DNA of 64,000 nucleotides from Thermoactinospora rubra (GTDB lineage Bacteria; Actinomycetota; Actinomycetes; Streptosporangiales; Streptosporangiaceae): the NCBI RefSeq assembly GCF_002093975.1, contig NZ_MSZZ01000044.1, forward strand, positions 1-64,000, written 5' to 3'. Each line of letters opens with the position of its first letter. Positions within the stretch are counted from its first letter, which is position 1. The position numbers and the translations under genes were made by a program. This document shows, piece by piece, positions 32,293 to 41,288 of this stretch. Below the pieces are notes generated by a model. The model was not told where the DNA came from and made no database searches. It was given only the letters and a program-made list of their open reading frames with translations.

Positions 32293-33194
32293 TCCACGAC
32301 GACGGAACGGGACAGGTGCATGGGCGCGTCGCACTCCAGGCCGCGACGGCGGGCGTAGGCCACCGCCAGGCGGTGCACACGCACCAGCTCGGCCTGCGGG
32401 TCGGCCGAGGCCACGCGGAGGGTGGCGCCGGTGCCGGCGATCGCCTCGACGACGTCCTCGGGCAACGGGGACAGGGCCCAGACGAGGCTTCGCGGTCCCG
32501 CGCAGGCGATGGGGCCGTGGCGGTACTCCAGCGCCGCGTAGGACTCGGTCCACAGCCGGGCCGCCTCCCGGCACTTGAGCGCGGCCTCCTCGGCAAGCCC
32601 CCGCGTCCATCCGGTGCCGAGGAAGACCAGGTGGTCGTAGTCCGCCGGGTCGGCCACGAGCGGCTCGGCCAGCGCCGCCCTGGCCTGGGCGGGCAGGCCC
32701 GCCACGTCGTCGCCGATCGAGGCGCGCAACAGGGTCAGCGCGGAGGTCGCGTAGCGGGTCTGCACCACCGACTGCTCGTCGGCGTAGTCGAGCAGCACGT
32801 GCCGGTGGGTGACCTCGGTGATCGGCGAGCCGGGCGTGCCGGTGATCGCGACGGTGGTCGTGTGCTCCGACAGCTCGCGCGCCAGCCGTACCAGGTCGCT
32901 CGTGGTGCCGGAACGGGACAGCAGCACCACCGCGTCGTAGCGGTCGGGGTCGTCCAGCTCGGAGGCGATGGCCGCCCGGGTCTTGCCGTGGCCGAGCCGC
33001 TGGCGGCGGTGAGCGTAGGAGTCGAGGATGTAGTAGGAGGTTCCGCAGCCGACGGCGAGCACGCTCGCGCCGCTGCCGGGCAGCGCGGCGCCCAGGCTCT
33101 CGGCGGAGTGGATCACACGCTCCCACGTCTCGGGCTGGCTGACGACCTCGCTTTCGGTACGGCGGGCGAGTCCGGACTCGGTCGTGGTGGTCAC
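32289..33194 (-). CDS. SIS-domain sugar isomerase/deaminase (AgaS-like)
   Basis: A 301-residue double-SIS protein. First SIS: VLAVGCGTSYYILDSY and LLSRSGTTSDLVRL. Second: VFLGTGWTRGLAEEAALKCREAARLWTESYAALEYRHGP, which resembles the GlmS/AgaS sugar-phosphate pocket. AgaS-type enzymes convert galactosamine-6-phosphate to tagatose-6-phosphate, which suits the kinase and aldolase encoded downstream. The start GTG overlaps the upstream sugar kinase stop (GTGA). A glucosamine substrate is the alternative. Confidence 0.8.
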   Translation of the reverse strand: MTTTTESGLARRTESEVVSQPETWERVIHSAESLGAALPGSGASVLAVGCGTSYYILDSYAHRRQRLGHGKTRAAIASELDDPDRYDAVVLLSRSGTTSDLVRLARELSEHTTTVAITGTPGSPITEVTHRHVLLDYADEQSVVQTRYATSALTLLRASIGDDVAGLPAQARAALAEPLVADPADYDHLVFLGTGWTRGLAEEAALKCREAARLWTESYAALEYRHGPIACAGPRSLVWALSPLPEDVVEAIAGTGATLRVASADPQAELVRVHRLAVAYARRRGLECDAPMHLSRSVVVE

Positions 33195-34177
33195 TGCTTC
33201 TCTCTTCCTTGTCCTTCTGGCAGGGGTCCTTCTGGCGGGGTGACGGTGAGCGTTCCGGCGAGTGCGCGGGCCTGGTCCGCCGTCGGTTGCGCGGCGGTGC
33301 CGCCCCGGCCCTGCGTGGACAGCGCGCCGCAGGCGGAGGCCGTGCGCAGGGCGGTGGCGAGATCGCCGCCGGTGAGCAGGGAGGCGAGCAGGCCGGCGTC
33401 GAAGGAGTCTCCCGCGCCGGTCGTCTCGACAGGGGTGATCCGCGGCGCGTCGACCGTGAGGACCGTGCCGTCGGGATGGTGCAGGAGGGCGCCGTCGCCG
33501 CCGCGCTTGACGACCGCACAGGCGCCCCGCGCGGCGATCGCGGCCGCGGCCTCCTCCACGCCGTCCGCGCGGGCGATGCGCACGGCCTCGGCCTCGTTGG
33601 GCAGCAGGTAGTCCACGAGCGGCAGCAGCTCGGGCAGGCCGTGGCCGAAGTCGCGGGCGGGGTCCCAGTTGGGGTCCACCGACGTGGTGGCGCCGCGGTC
33701 CCGCACCGACCGGAACAGGCCGGGCAGCCCTGCCCACAGGTCGTACTGGAGGAAGTAGGAGCTGACGTGCACGTGCCGGGCGGCGGCCAGGGCCTGCGGC
33801 GCCACGTCGGCGGCGGCCAGGCGCCCGATCTCACCGGGGAAGGTGAGGATCGACCGGTCGCCGCGGGAGCCGAGCACGATGCTCATGCCGGTGCGCCGGC
33901 CCGGCCTGCGCAGGCAGTGAGTCGTGTCCACGCCGCGCTCGCGGAGCCGCTCCAGCACGAACTCGCCGAGCCAGTCGTCGCCGACGACGCCTACCATGGC
34001 CACCCTGGCGCCGAGCCGGGCGGCGCCGCAGGCGGTGATCGCCCCTGAGCTGCCGAGGACGATCTCGGCGTCCTCCACAATGTCCTCGACCTGCCCGAAC
34101 GAGGGGCGGGTGTCGCCGCACTCGACGATGACGTCCGCGTTGAGCTCGCCCAAGACGAGGAGATCTATGTCAGCCAT
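33191..34177 (-). CDS. PfkB/ribokinase-family sugar kinase
   Basis: A 328-residue carbohydrate kinase with LVLGELNADVIVE at the start, LGSSGAITACGAARLG and the catalytic ITPVETTGAGDSFDAGLL. It would phosphorylate a free sugar after ABC import, supplying the sugar-phosphate for the SIS enzyme. It is the first gene of the seven-gene operon. The ATG at 34177 has GAGGTGG upstream and overlaps head to head with the plus-strand gene starting at 34167. Confidence 0.87.
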   Translation of the reverse strand: MADIDLLVLGELNADVIVECGDTRPSFGQVEDIVEDAEIVLGSSGAITACGAARLGARVAMVGVVGDDWLGEFVLERLRERGVDTTHCLRRPGRRTGMSIVLGSRGDRSILTFPGEIGRLAAADVAPQALAAARHVHVSSYFLQYDLWAGLPGLFRSVRDRGATTSVDPNWDPARDFGHGLPELLPLVDYLLPNEAEAVRIARADGVEEAAAAIAARGACAVVKRGGDGALLHHPDGTVLTVDAPRITPVETTGAGDSFDAGLLASLLTGGDLATALRTASACGALSTQGRGGTAAQPTADQARALAGTLTVTPPEGPLPEGQGREKQ

Positions 34178-34706
34178 GCCACCTCACGTTCTGGTCGTCG
34201 GGGGTACGGGCATCCTCGCTCCGGCCGTGGAGACGCTGGCGGCCCGCGGAGCGCTGGTGTCCGTCGTGTCCCGCTCCTCCGGGCGGGCGGCCCGCCTGGC
34301 GGGAACCGCGCACCCGGTGGTCGCGGACGTCACGGATGCCGCGGCGTTCGCGCGGGCGCTCGACCGGGCGGTCGAGGAGCGCGGCCCGATCAGCCTGGCG
34401 CTCGCCTACCAGCCGTTCGCGCCGGATGAGGCCTGGCACGTGCTGGCCGCCCGGGTCGAGGGCCTGCTGGTGGCGCTGCTCGTCAGCGCCTATGCCGCGA
34501 AGGACGCGCCCGCGCCGCCGCTGGCCGAGGGCAGGCACGGGCGGGCCGACGTCCGCCACCTGCTGCTCGGCTGGCACCGTGACGCCGGAGGCGTCCGCTG
34601 GCACACGCCGCGGGAGGTGTCGGCCGCCGCGGTGGGCGTAGCCGACCGCGGGGAGAGCGCCGTGCTGGGGGTGATCCGCCCGTGGAGTGAGCGGCCAGGG
34701 TCCTGA
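34167..34706 (+). CDS. Small Rossmann-fold protein, divergent from the kinase operon
   Basis: A 179-residue protein with the dinucleotide-binding start HVLVVGGTGILAPAVETLAARGALVSVVSRSS. It has a following ADVTDAAAFARAL segment but no YxxxK active site, so it is an atypical NAD(P)-binding protein. The ATG at 34167 has GAGGAG 6 bp upstream. The second ATG at 34176 is also possible. Its start overlaps the divergent kinase start by 11 bp. Function unknown. Confidence 0.65.
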   Translation: MSAMPPHVLVVGGTGILAPAVETLAARGALVSVVSRSSGRAARLAGTAHPVVADVTDAAAFARALDRAVEERGPISLALAYQPFAPDEAWHVLAARVEGLLVALLVSAYAAKDAPAPPLAEGRHGRADVRHLLLGWHRDAGGVRWHTPREVSAAAVGVADRGESAVLGVIRPWSERPGS

Positions 34707-34969
34707 CCGGGACCGGCTGTCACGCATGCGGCTCCTGTTCACGGGCGACGATCAGCCCGGCAAGCAGTTTCTCTCAGAAACACTCAAAACTCTCAAGCAG
34801 AGACCGTACCGGAGCGCAGGCATGCACTGTCAAGCGGCAAAGGTGTCCGAAACAAGCAGTGATTGCATCAATAACGCGCAGATCTGCAAAGCTTCTGAGA
34901 GGTATTGACGCTTAATGGATGAAGTTGATAGGAACGGCCCTACTGGTCGGAACCCCCCGAGGAGGCCCC
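34707..34969 (+). promoter_or_regulatory. Promoter region of the plus-strand sugar-acid operon
   Basis: A 263-bp gap with no gene. GTTTCT-CTC-AGAAAC (34767-34781) is a 6-bp dyad, followed by short CTCAAAACT/CTCAAG repeats. TTGACG at about 34903 with GATAGG 16-17 bp on is a possible promoter, close to the binding-protein gene. A sharp drop in GC content marks the region. The DeoR protein encoded downstream is the likely binder. Confidence 0.45.
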
Positions 34970-36277
34970 ATGAATCTCAGCCGTCGCCGGTTCCTGCGCG
35001 CGACAGGTTCCGCGGTCATCGGCGCAGCAGCCGCGAGCGGCCTCGCGGCCTGTGGCGGCACGTCGTCCACGAGCGGCGGCGCGTCGAAGGGAACGCTGAC
35101 GTTCTCGGTCTGGGGCTCCGACGCCGAGATGGGCGCCTTCAACGCCGTCGCCCGGGCCTTCGAGAAGCAGCACCCGGACATCAAGATCAAGGTCGAGCGG
35201 CTGCCGTACGAGCAGATGCGGCAGACCCTGGACGCCCGGCTGCAGTCCGGCCAGGGCCCGGATCTGTTCCGCGTCACCTACAACGACATCGGCATCTACA
35301 GCTCCCAGGGCGTGCTGCAGGACCTCAGCTCCACCATCGGCGGCGAGAGCTCGGCCTTCATCGACGCGCTGTGGGCGGGCGTGCAGTACGAAGGCAAGCC
35401 GTACGGCGTGCCCCACCACACCGACACCAGCGCGGTGCTCTACAACAAGGAGCACTTCGCCAAGGCCGGCATCAAGGACGTGCCCGCCACGCTGGAGGAG
35501 GCGTGGACCTGGGAGCAGTTCATCGAGGTGGCCGAGAAGCTCAAGGCCGTCAACCCCGGCGGCGCGGCGTTCGGCGTCAACTGGCAGCAGTACGGCGCCT
35601 ACCGCTGGTTCAACTGGCTCTGGCAGGCCGGCGGCCGGGCCCTGGCCGCCGACGGCAAGAGCGTCGCCCTGGACTCCCCGCAGGCCCGGCAGGCGCTGGC
35701 CTTCACCAAGTCGTTCTACGACAAGGGGCTGATGCCCAAGAACATGCTGGTGAAGACCAGCAACAGCCCCGACCTCGTCTTCCCGTCCGGGAAGATCTCC
35801 ATGGCGTTCGCCGGCGACTTCCTGCTCCCCGACATCACCACCCGCGTCACCGACTTCGAGTTCGGCGTGACCTTCCTGCCCAGGGGAGCCGCGGGCGCCG
35901 CCGCCGACCTCGGCGGCAACGCGATCGCGGTCACCACGCAGAGCGCCAACCCGGAGGCGGCCGCGCAGTTCGCCAAGTTCCTGGCCTCGCCGGAGAACAT
36001 GAAGATGTTCTGCGAGAAGACCACCGTGCTCCCCGTGCGCAAGGACCTGGCCGCGGCCAAGCTCGACTACGCCGTCCGCCCCGATCTGATGCCGGTCTTC
36101 CAGCAGCAGGCCACCACGATGCCGCCGGACCTGGTGAGGCTGGTGACGCTGCCCGGCTTCTCCGGCGTCAACGACGCCCTGGTGCAGCAGCTGGAGGCGT
36201 ACTTCGCCGGAGGGCAGTCCCCCGACGACACGCTCGGCGGGCTGACGGCGGCGATCCAGAAGGCGATCACCGCCTAG
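34970..36277 (+). CDS. Sugar-binding lipoprotein with Tat-type signal (CUT1)
   Basis: A 435-residue family 1 binding protein. The leader has consecutive arginines (LSRRRFLRATGS), a hydrophobic stretch and the lipobox GLAAC. This suggests Tat export and lipid anchoring. LTFSVWGSDAEMGAFNAVARAFEKQHPDIKIKVE is the first lobe. The ATG at 34970 is chosen for GAGGAGG directly upstream. First gene of a nine-gene plus-strand run. The ligand is probably an oligosaccharide containing a uronic or modified sugar, judged from GH4 and the acid-pathway genes. Confidence 0.9.
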   Translation: MNLSRRRFLRATGSAVIGAAAASGLAACGGTSSTSGGASKGTLTFSVWGSDAEMGAFNAVARAFEKQHPDIKIKVERLPYEQMRQTLDARLQSGQGPDLFRVTYNDIGIYSSQGVLQDLSSTIGGESSAFIDALWAGVQYEGKPYGVPHHTDTSAVLYNKEHFAKAGIKDVPATLEEAWTWEQFIEVAEKLKAVNPGGAAFGVNWQQYGAYRWFNWLWQAGGRALAADGKSVALDSPQARQALAFTKSFYDKGLMPKNMLVKTSNSPDLVFPSGKISMAFAGDFLLPDITTRVTDFEFGVTFLPRGAAGAAADLGGNAIAVTTQSANPEAAAQFAKFLASPENMKMFCEKTTVLPVRKDLAAAKLDYAVRPDLMPVFQQQATTMPPDLVRLVTLPGFSGVNDALVQQLEAYFAGGQSPDDTLGGLTAAIQKAITA

Positions 36278-36298
36278 ACCTGAGGAGGCCACAGGCAG

Positions 36299-37252
36299 AT
36301 GGCATCGGTGAGCAGTCTCCCCCGGGAGACACCTGCCGTCCCGCCACCGGCGGGACGAGGAGTGCGACCGGCACGACTGCGGTCCCGGCGCAGCCGCGAG
36401 GCGATCGCGGGGCTGCTGTTCGCGGCCCCGGCCATCGCGGTCTTCGCGGTCTTCATGTTCTGGCCCCTGGTCAAGGTGGTCTGGATCAGCCTGCAGAAGA
36501 CCAGCGGGTTCGGCATCGCCCGGTGGGTGGGCCTGCGCAACTACCAGGACATCCTGGCCGACCCGATCTTCTGGCGGGCGCTGCTCAACACCACGCTCTA
36601 CACCGCGCTGTCGGTGCCCCTCTGCCTGGTCGCGGGCCTGGCGGCGGCGCTGCTGCTCAACAAGCGCATGCCGGCCCGCGGCCTGCTCCGGGCGATCTAC
36701 TACATGCCCGCGGTGATCTCGGGGGTGAGCAGCGCGCTGATCGCCGTGTGGATGTTCAACGAGGATCTCGGCATCGTCAACCGGCTGCTGGACCTGCTGG
36801 GCCTCGACCCGGTGCACTGGCAGTCCGAGGGGCTGCCGGCGATGCTCTCGCTGGTCGCCGTCGGCCTGTGGATCGGGCTCGGCTTCAACATGGTGGTCTA
36901 CCTCGCGGCCCTGCAGGGCATCCCGCGCCAGGTGTACGAGGCCGCCCGCTGCGACGGCGCGTCCCGGTGGCAGACGCTGCGCTCCATCACGATCCCCTCG
37001 CTGGCCCCGACGACCTTCTTCCTGGTGGTCATCGGGATCATCAACAGCTTCCAGGTGTTCGACATCGTCTACGTGATGACCGGCGGCGGCCCCGGCAACT
37101 CCACGACGATGCTCGTCACCTACGCCTACACCACCGGCTTCGAGCAGCGCCAGCAGGGCTACGCCTCCGCCATCGGCGTGCTGCTCTACCTGATCGTGCT
37201 GGTGATGACCATCGTCCAGTGGCGGGTCAACCGCCGCAGGGACACGCCGTGA
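36299..37252 (+). CDS. Sugar ABC transporter permease (MalF type)
   Basis: A 317-residue, six-helix permease with a long basic N-terminus (RPARLRSRRSREAIAG) and the EAA loop YEAARCDGASRWQTLRSITIPSLAPT. GGGPGNSTTMLVTYAY near the end is typical of the family. It starts 21 bp after the binding-protein stop behind GAGGAGG. Confidence 0.92.
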   Translation: MASVSSLPRETPAVPPPAGRGVRPARLRSRRSREAIAGLLFAAPAIAVFAVFMFWPLVKVVWISLQKTSGFGIARWVGLRNYQDILADPIFWRALLNTTLYTALSVPLCLVAGLAAALLLNKRMPARGLLRAIYYMPAVISGVSSALIAVWMFNEDLGIVNRLLDLLGLDPVHWQSEGLPAMLSLVAVGLWIGLGFNMVVYLAALQGIPRQVYEAARCDGASRWQTLRSITIPSLAPTTFFLVVIGIINSFQVFDIVYVMTGGGPGNSTTMLVTYAYTTGFEQRQQGYASAIGVLLYLIVLVMTIVQWRVNRRRDTP

Positions 37253-37263
37253 GGAGGGACGCC

Positions 37264-38103
37264 ATGACGGTTCCAGGTGCGGGCTCCCCCGGGAGCCGTA
37301 CGGCGAGGCTGCGCTTCGCGCTGGCGGCCACCGGGGCGCTGGCGATGCTCTTCCCAGTCTACTGGATGGTCGTCACCGCGCTGTCCTCCCCCGCCGAGCT
37401 GCGCAGCGCGGAGCTGCGCCTGTGGCCGAGCGCGATCAACTGGGCCAACTTCACCGGTCCCTGGAGCAAGTTCCCCTACCCGACCTGGTTCCTCAACTCC
37501 GTCGTGATCGCCGTCACGGCCGTGGTGCTCACCGTGGTGATCAACCTGATGGCCGGGTACGCGTTCGCCAAGCTCCGCTTCCCCGGCCGGAACGTGCTGT
37601 TCATCCTGATCCTCAGCACGTTGATGGTGCCGGTGCAGGTCGTGATGGTGCCGCAGTTCCATCTGGTGGTGGACTTCGGCATGCTCGGGTCCAACTGGGG
37701 AGTCATCGTGCCCCGGCTGGCCGAGGCGTTCGGGCTGTTCATGGCCCGGCAGTTCATGATGGCCATCCCCGACGAGCTGGTCGAGGCGGCGCAGGTGGAC
37801 GGCGCCGGCCAGCTGCGGATCTTCACGCGGGTCGTGCTGCCGCTGTGCAAGCCGCTGATCGCCGTCCTGGTGATCTTCACGTTCATGTGGCGCTGGAACG
37901 AGTTCGCCTGGCCGCTGATCGTGCTCAAGGAGGCCGAGAGCTACACGCTCCAGGTGGGGCTGCTGTTTCTGAAGAACCAGTACGGCCACGACTACGGCGC
38001 CCTGCTGGCCATGTCGCTGGTGTCGATGATCCCCATGCTCGTGGTCTTCGCGCTGTTCCAGCGGCACTTCGTCGAGGGCATGGCCCGCTCGGGCATCAAG
38101 TGA
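37264..38103 (+). CDS. Sugar ABC transporter permease (MalG type)
   Basis: A 279-residue permease with EAA loop VEAAQVDGAGQLRIFTRVVLPLCKPL and the MalG-like WRWNEFAWPLIVL. It starts 11 bp after the first permease with GAGGAGGGAC upstream. No ATPase gene follows, so a shared ATPase elsewhere in the genome is expected, as for MsiK-dependent importers of streptomycetes. Confidence 0.92.
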   Translation: MTVPGAGSPGSRTARLRFALAATGALAMLFPVYWMVVTALSSPAELRSAELRLWPSAINWANFTGPWSKFPYPTWFLNSVVIAVTAVVLTVVINLMAGYAFAKLRFPGRNVLFILILSTLMVPVQVVMVPQFHLVVDFGMLGSNWGVIVPRLAEAFGLFMARQFMMAIPDELVEAAQVDGAGQLRIFTRVVLPLCKPLIAVLVIFTFMWRWNEFAWPLIVLKEAESYTLQVGLLFLKNQYGHDYGALLAMSLVSMIPMLVVFALFQRHFVEGMARSGIK

Positions 38104-38113
38104 TGGGAACGAC

Positions 38114-39109
38114 ATGATCAACGTCTGTGTGACGCTCGACTTCGACGACGCCTGGCTCGCCGACGTGGCCGCGGTCTCCCCCGAGGTGCGCGTGCACAAG
38201 CACCTGGCCGCCTCCGCGGATGAGCTCCCGGCCGGCCTGCTGGCCCGCACCGACGTGCTCTACACCAACACCGCCTTCCCCACGCGCGCCCAGGCGCCGC
38301 GGCTGGGCTGGGTGCAGCTGGACACCTCCGGCTGCGACCACGTCGTCGGCACCGACCTGTGGGCCGCCGAGACGCCGATCACCACCATCGGCGGCGTCTC
38401 CCCCAAGCCGCTGGCCGAGTACGTGCTGATGATGATCCTCGCCCACGCCCACCACCTGCCCGAGATCATCGCGTTGCAGGGCCGGTCGTTCTGGCCGGAC
38501 CTGGACTACCGCTGGAACCGGCTGATGCCGCGCATGATCCCGGGCTCGACGGTCGGCGTCGTGGGCTACGGCCGGATCGGCCGCGAGATCGGCCGGCTGG
38601 CCCACGCCTTCGGGATGAACGTCATCGGCATGCGCAGGGGCGGGCCGCGGGCCGGCGAGCGGTACGGCGAGCCCGCCCAGGAGGCGCAGGCCGAGGTGGT
38701 CGGCCCCGAGGGGCTGCACGACCTGCTCTCCAGGTCGGACTACGTCGTGCTCACCGTGCCGCACACCCCGCAGACGCACCACCTGCTCGACGCGGCGGCC
38801 TTCGCCAGCATGAAGGCGGGAGCCGTACTGATCAACGCGGCCCGGGGCGGGGTGGTCGACGAGGAGGCGCTGCTCGCCGCGCTGCGCTCCGGCCAGGTCG
38901 GCTTCGCCGCGCTCGACGTCTTCGCCACCGAGCCGCTGCCCGCCGGCAGCCCGTTCTGGCGCGAGAGCAATGTACTGATCACCCCGCACGTGGCAGGATT
39001 CGCGCCCGGCTACCGCGATCAGGTCCGTGCGCTGTTCACCGAGAATCTGCGCCGGTTCATCGCGGGCGACCCCCTGTTGAACCTGGTGGACAGAAAGGCC
39101 GGGTACTGA
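38114..39109 (+). CDS. D-isomer-specific 2-hydroxyacid dehydrogenase family protein
   Basis: A 331-residue NAD(P)-dependent enzyme. GSTVGVVGYGRIGREIGRLA binds the cofactor. The catalytic Arg lies in LINAARGGVVDEEAL, Glu in DVFATEPLP and His in LITPHVAGFAPG. It would interconvert a 2-keto acid and a 2-hydroxy acid or oxidise a sugar acid in this pathway. It is 10 bp after the permease, and its stop shares a base with the DeoR start (TGATG). Confidence 0.88.
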   Translation: MINVCVTLDFDDAWLADVAAVSPEVRVHKHLAASADELPAGLLARTDVLYTNTAFPTRAQAPRLGWVQLDTSGCDHVVGTDLWAAETPITTIGGVSPKPLAEYVLMMILAHAHHLPEIIALQGRSFWPDLDYRWNRLMPRMIPGSTVGVVGYGRIGREIGRLAHAFGMNVIGMRRGGPRAGERYGEPAQEAQAEVVGPEGLHDLLSRSDYVVLTVPHTPQTHHLLDAAAFASMKAGAVLINAARGGVVDEEALLAALRSGQVGFAALDVFATEPLPAGSPFWRESNVLITPHVAGFAPGYRDQVRALFTENLRRFIAGDPLLNLVDRKAGY

Positions 39110-39876
39110 TGCTGAGTGAGAAGCGCAGGAGCAGGCTCCTGGAGCTCGTGCGGCGCAACGGCTCGATCGGTGTCGACGAGCTCGCGGAGCTGCTCGGGGT
39201 GAGCGTCTCGACCGTCCGGCGGGACCTGGACGAGATGGACGAGCGCGGGCTGCTGCGCCGGGTGCACGGCGGCGCGGTGGCGATCGACCAGCCCGAGCCG
39301 CACGAGAACTCCATCACCGAGCGGGCCGTGCGCAACCTCGAGGAGAAGACCCGCATCGCGGCCCGCGCCGTCGAGCTCATCGCCCCCGGCAGCACGATCC
39401 TGCTGACCGGCGGCTCCACGACCGCGCAGCTCGTGCCCCACCTCAAGACGGTTCCCGACATCACCGTGGTCACCAACTCCATCGCGATAGCCCACGCCAT
39501 CGGCACCACGGCCGAGCCCGTGCAGGTGCTCGTGCTCGGCGGGCTGATGCGCAACGTCGAGCTGTCGCTGCTGGGCCACCTCACCACCCAGGCGCTCGCC
39601 GACGTGCACATCGACACGGCGTTCTTCGGCGCCTACGGCATCGACCCCGACTACGGCGTCCTCGGCGCGCACCTGGCCGAGGCGGAGACCGACCGCAACA
39701 TGATCGCCGCCGCCCGCCGCCTGGTGGTCCTCGCGGACCACAGCAAGTTCAGCCAGCGCAGCGCGGTGCGCATCGCCCCCATCTCCCGCGTCGACACCGT
39801 CGTGACCGACCGCCTGACCCCGGACAGCGCGGTGGCCGCGCTGCGGGCGCAGAACGTCACCGTGATCCAGGCCTAG
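39109..39876 (+). CDS. DeoR-family transcriptional regulator
   Basis: A 255-residue repressor with the typical N-terminal winged helix (RRSRLLELVRRNGSIGVDELAELLGVSVSTVRRDLDEMDERGLLRRVHGGA) and a sugar-phosphate-sensing C-domain (LLTGGSTTAQLVPHL, VVLADHSKFSQRSA). It sits inside the operon it probably controls, sensing a phosphorylated or acidic sugar intermediate. Confidence 0.92.
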   Translation: MLSEKRRSRLLELVRRNGSIGVDELAELLGVSVSTVRRDLDEMDERGLLRRVHGGAVAIDQPEPHENSITERAVRNLEEKTRIAARAVELIAPGSTILLTGGSTTAQLVPHLKTVPDITVVTNSIAIAHAIGTTAEPVQVLVLGGLMRNVELSLLGHLTTQALADVHIDTAFFGAYGIDPDYGVLGAHLAEAETDRNMIAAARRLVVLADHSKFSQRSAVRIAPISRVDTVVTDRLTPDSAVAALRAQNVTVIQA

Positions 39877-39894
39877 ATTGGAGCTCTTCCCGGC

Positions 39895-41256
39895 ATGACC
39901 GACTCCCGAGTACTCGTCCTGATCGGCGCGGGCAGCGCCGTGTTCACCCGAGGGCTGCTCGCCGACCTGATCTCCGCCGACGACCTCGGCTCGTGGGAGA
40001 TCCGCCTCGTCGACGTCGGCGAGGAGGCGCTCTCGGTCGCCGCCCGTCTCGCGAACCTGATGGTCGAGGCCCGCGGCGCCCAGGAGAGGATCGCGGTCCG
40101 GGCGTCCACCGACCGCGCGGCGATGCTGCCCGGCGCCGACTACGTCGTCACCTGCGTGGGGGTGGGCGGCCGTCCGGCCTGGCAGGCCGACCACGAGATC
40201 TGCATGGAGCACGGCGTCTTCCAGCCGGTCGGCGACTCGGTGATGCCGGGCGGCATCTCGCGCCTGCTGCGCACGGTGCCGGTCATGGTGGAGATCGCCC
40301 GGGACGTCGCCGCGCTCGCCCCCGGAGCGTTCTTCTTCAACTACAGCAACCCGATGACCGCCAACGTCATGGCCATGACGAAGTACGCCGGAGTGGACGT
40401 GGTGGGCCTGTGCCACGGCATGCACCACGTGCAGCGCGAGCTGGCCGCGTTCGCCGGGCTGCCGTTCGAGGAGACCTCGACGCTGTACGCGGGCATCAAC
40501 CACCTGACGTTCATCTACGACTTCCGGCACAACGGGCGCGACGCCTGGCCGATCGTCCGCGAGCGGATGGAGCGGGAGCTCTCCCAGCCGGCCGACCCCG
40601 CCGACATCGGCTCCATCTGGGAGAACGGCAAGGCCTGGCACAACCCCTTCTCCTGGGAGATCTTCCGCCGGTACGGCGCCTACCCGGCGGCCAATGACCG
40701 GCACGTGGTGGAGTTCTTCCCCGAGCGCTGGGCGAACGGCGACTACTACGGCAAGAAGCTGGGCGTGGACGCCTTCTCGGTGCCGGAGATCCTGGAGTGG
40801 GGCGAGGGCCGCTACCAGGCCATGCGCGCCCAGGCCGAGGGCGAGGCCCCGCTGGATGAGTCGATCTTCGATCGCTCGACCGGCGAGCAGGAGCAGCTCA
40901 TCGCGATCATCCGTTCGATCACGTTCGACCGGCGCGAGATGTTCTCGGTGAACGTGCCGAACCGCGGCGCGGTGCCCGGCCTGCCCGACGACGCCGCCCT
41001 GGAGATCCCGGGAGTGGCCACCGCCCGCGGCCTGCGCCCCGTGCAGGTGCCCGACCTGTCCGCCCCGCTCACCTCGATCCTGGCCCGGCGGCTGGCCTCC
41101 GTCTACCTGGCGGTGGAGGCCGCGATGACGGGCAGCCGCGACCTCGCGGTGGAGGCCGTGATCGCCGACGGGGCGGTGACCGATCCGGCCGCCGCCGCGG
41201 CGCTGACGGACGCGCTCATCGCCGCGCACAAGCGCTTCCTGCCGAACTTCGCCTGA
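39895..41256 (+). CDS. GH4 family NAD/Mn-dependent glycosidase
   Basis: A 453-residue family 4 glycosidase, which cleaves by an NAD-dependent redox mechanism. The NAD site is LIGAGSAVFTRGLLADL. Metal-site Cys and His are in VGLCHGMHHV and YAGINHL. FFFNYSNPMTANV fits the family. GH4 includes alpha-galactosidases, alpha-glucosidases, alpha-glucuronidases and alpha-galacturonidases. The sugar-acid genes around it favour a uronic or galacto-configured substrate, but this cannot be decided from sequence alone. It is cytoplasmic and 18 bp after DeoR. Confidence 0.88.
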   Translation: MTDSRVLVLIGAGSAVFTRGLLADLISADDLGSWEIRLVDVGEEALSVAARLANLMVEARGAQERIAVRASTDRAAMLPGADYVVTCVGVGGRPAWQADHEICMEHGVFQPVGDSVMPGGISRLLRTVPVMVEIARDVAALAPGAFFFNYSNPMTANVMAMTKYAGVDVVGLCHGMHHVQRELAAFAGLPFEETSTLYAGINHLTFIYDFRHNGRDAWPIVRERMERELSQPADPADIGSIWENGKAWHNPFSWEIFRRYGAYPAANDRHVVEFFPERWANGDYYGKKLGVDAFSVPEILEWGEGRYQAMRAQAEGEAPLDESIFDRSTGEQEQLIAIIRSITFDRREMFSVNVPNRGAVPGLPDDAALEIPGVATARGLRPVQVPDLSAPLTSILARRLASVYLAVEAAMTGSRDLAVEAVIADGAVTDPAAAAALTDALIAAHKRFLPNFA

Positions 41257-41288
41257 CCACAGACGGCCATCAGGCCCTTGGAGAAGAC

